A program made the translations under genes and the position numbers. Below, piece after piece: positions 63,587 to 64,000 of a stretch of 64,000 bases of DNA. The notes under the pieces were generated by a model, which was given only the letters and a program-made list of their open reading frames with translations, did no database searches and was not told the DNA's origin. Each line of letters begins with the position of its first letter. Within the stretch, counting starts at the first letter, position 1. The stretch lies in the NCBI GenBank assembly GCA_964580185.1, contig CAZOJQ010000005.1, positions 1 to 64,000 on the forward strand. The letters are read 5' to 3'. This DNA comes from CAYWWY01 sp964580185. GTDB taxonomy: Bacteria; Thermotogota; Thermotogae; MWEM01.

Positions 63587-64000
63587 TCAAATCCCTCCAA
63601 ATCCGCTCATAACAAATCCCTTAACGTAATTTTTCTGGAGGTACAAGAAAACGATAACCATGGGAATGACTTGGTAGACAAGCGCAGCCATCACCAAATG
63701 CTGGGTTTCTGTTGTGGAAAAAGCGAGTGTTAGTCTTGATACGCCCACCGGGAGTGTCATCAGGTGTTGCGCGTTGGTAGTCACAATCATAGGCCACAGG
63801 AACGAGTTCCATTGACCGATAAAGGTGAGCGTGCCCAAAGTAGCAAGAGCGGGTTTGATCATCGGGAGGATAATCCTCAGATAGATCTTCCACAAACCGG
63901 CCCCGTCAATTCGCGCAGAGTCCATAAGCGCGTTGGGAATGGTCATAACAAACTGCCGGATCAGAAAAATCCCATATCCACTGACCACAAAAGGGATGAT
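63587..64000 (-). CDS. carbohydrate ABC transporter permease (MalG type), partial
   Basis: The C-terminal ~137 residues of a binding-protein-dependent sugar permease; the N-terminus lies beyond the right edge. The EAA loop DSARIDGAGLWKIYLRIILP, which docks the ATPase, is complete, followed by helices ending in a GFVMSGFGGI tail. The frame stays open to position 64000. The substrate is unknown. Confidence 0.9.
   Translation of the reverse strand: MIPFVVSGYGIFLIRQFVMTIPNALMDSARIDGAGLWKIYLRIILPMIKPALATLGTLTFIGQWNSFLWPMIVTTNAQHLMTLPVGVSRLTLAFSTTETQHLVMAALVYQVIPMVIVFLYLQKNYVKGFVMSGFGGI

Overview
The window looks like chromosome from a motile, anaerobic, Bacillota-type bacterium of moderate G+C. 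The evidence is strong AGGAGG-type ribosome sites, sigma-A promoters (TTGACA-17/18-TATAAT, often with a TGn extended -10), tightly overlapping genes, DegV, a YtrA-type GntR regulator, RqcH, and a flagellar gene order (fliQ fliR flhB flhA flhF flhG ... cheC cheD sigD) like the Bacillus fla/che operon. A putative outer-membrane beta-barrel protein (57.9-58.8 kb) and a 3,6-dideoxyhexose (O-antigen-type) sugar cluster hint at a diderm. The lineage is inference; no rRNA or ribosomal-protein gene is present. I see no CRISPR array, transposase or phage gene.

Layout. 1-0.2 kb: two tRNA genes (initiator Met, Leu) on the minus strand. 0.28-4.7 kb: housekeeping genes on the plus strand (YggS-type PLP protein, DegV, Fur family, oligoendopeptidase F, MobA-like nucleotidyltransferase). 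4.75-6.0 kb: MFS exporter, divergent from a YtrA-type operon (6.27-12.03 kb) with two ABC transporters and an alpha/beta hydrolase, closed by a terminator. 12.1-15.1 kb: a damaged GntR/HutC regulator gene, a serine hydrolase and AnmK, suggesting cell-wall sugar recycling. 15.16-16.6 kb: glycosyltransferase and acyl carrier protein (minus).

16.8-33.3 kb is one long plus-strand run. It starts with a polyferredoxin and an aldehyde:ferredoxin oxidoreductase (AOR) that overlaps fliQ, then fliR, flhB, flhA, flhF, flhG, two PilZ-domain genes, cheC, cheD, fliA, three unrecognised genes, and mfd. The link between a tungsten/molybdenum redox enzyme and the flagellar export genes, with no fliP, cheA, cheB or cheW in the run, is the most unusual arrangement here. 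33.3-36.6 kb (minus) encodes a three-subunit HcnABC-like amine/imino-acid dehydrogenase, then RluA. 37.6-37.95 kb is a gene-poor gap with a strong plus-strand promoter and a possible NfeD relic.

37.9-45.1 kb (minus): RqcH, endonuclease IV and a giant FlgK (about 1,495 aa) with a sigma-28 promoter, the promoter type read by the FliA made here. 45.2-48.6 kb: a sensor with GGDEF and HD-GYP domains. With the two PilZ proteins in the flagellar run, this points to c-di-GMP control of motility. 48.7-49.5 kb: an A+T-rich alpha/beta hydrolase gene between 24-bp direct repeats, probably a recent insertion. 49.6-63.4 kb (minus): a GIDE-LemA fusion, a five-gene CDP-3,6-dideoxyhexose (ascarylose-type) cluster, a glycosyltransferase, an acyltransferase, the beta-barrel protein, DUF1015, a cyclic-nucleotide-binding-fold protein, cysS and gltX. 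The right edge cuts a sugar ABC permease gene.
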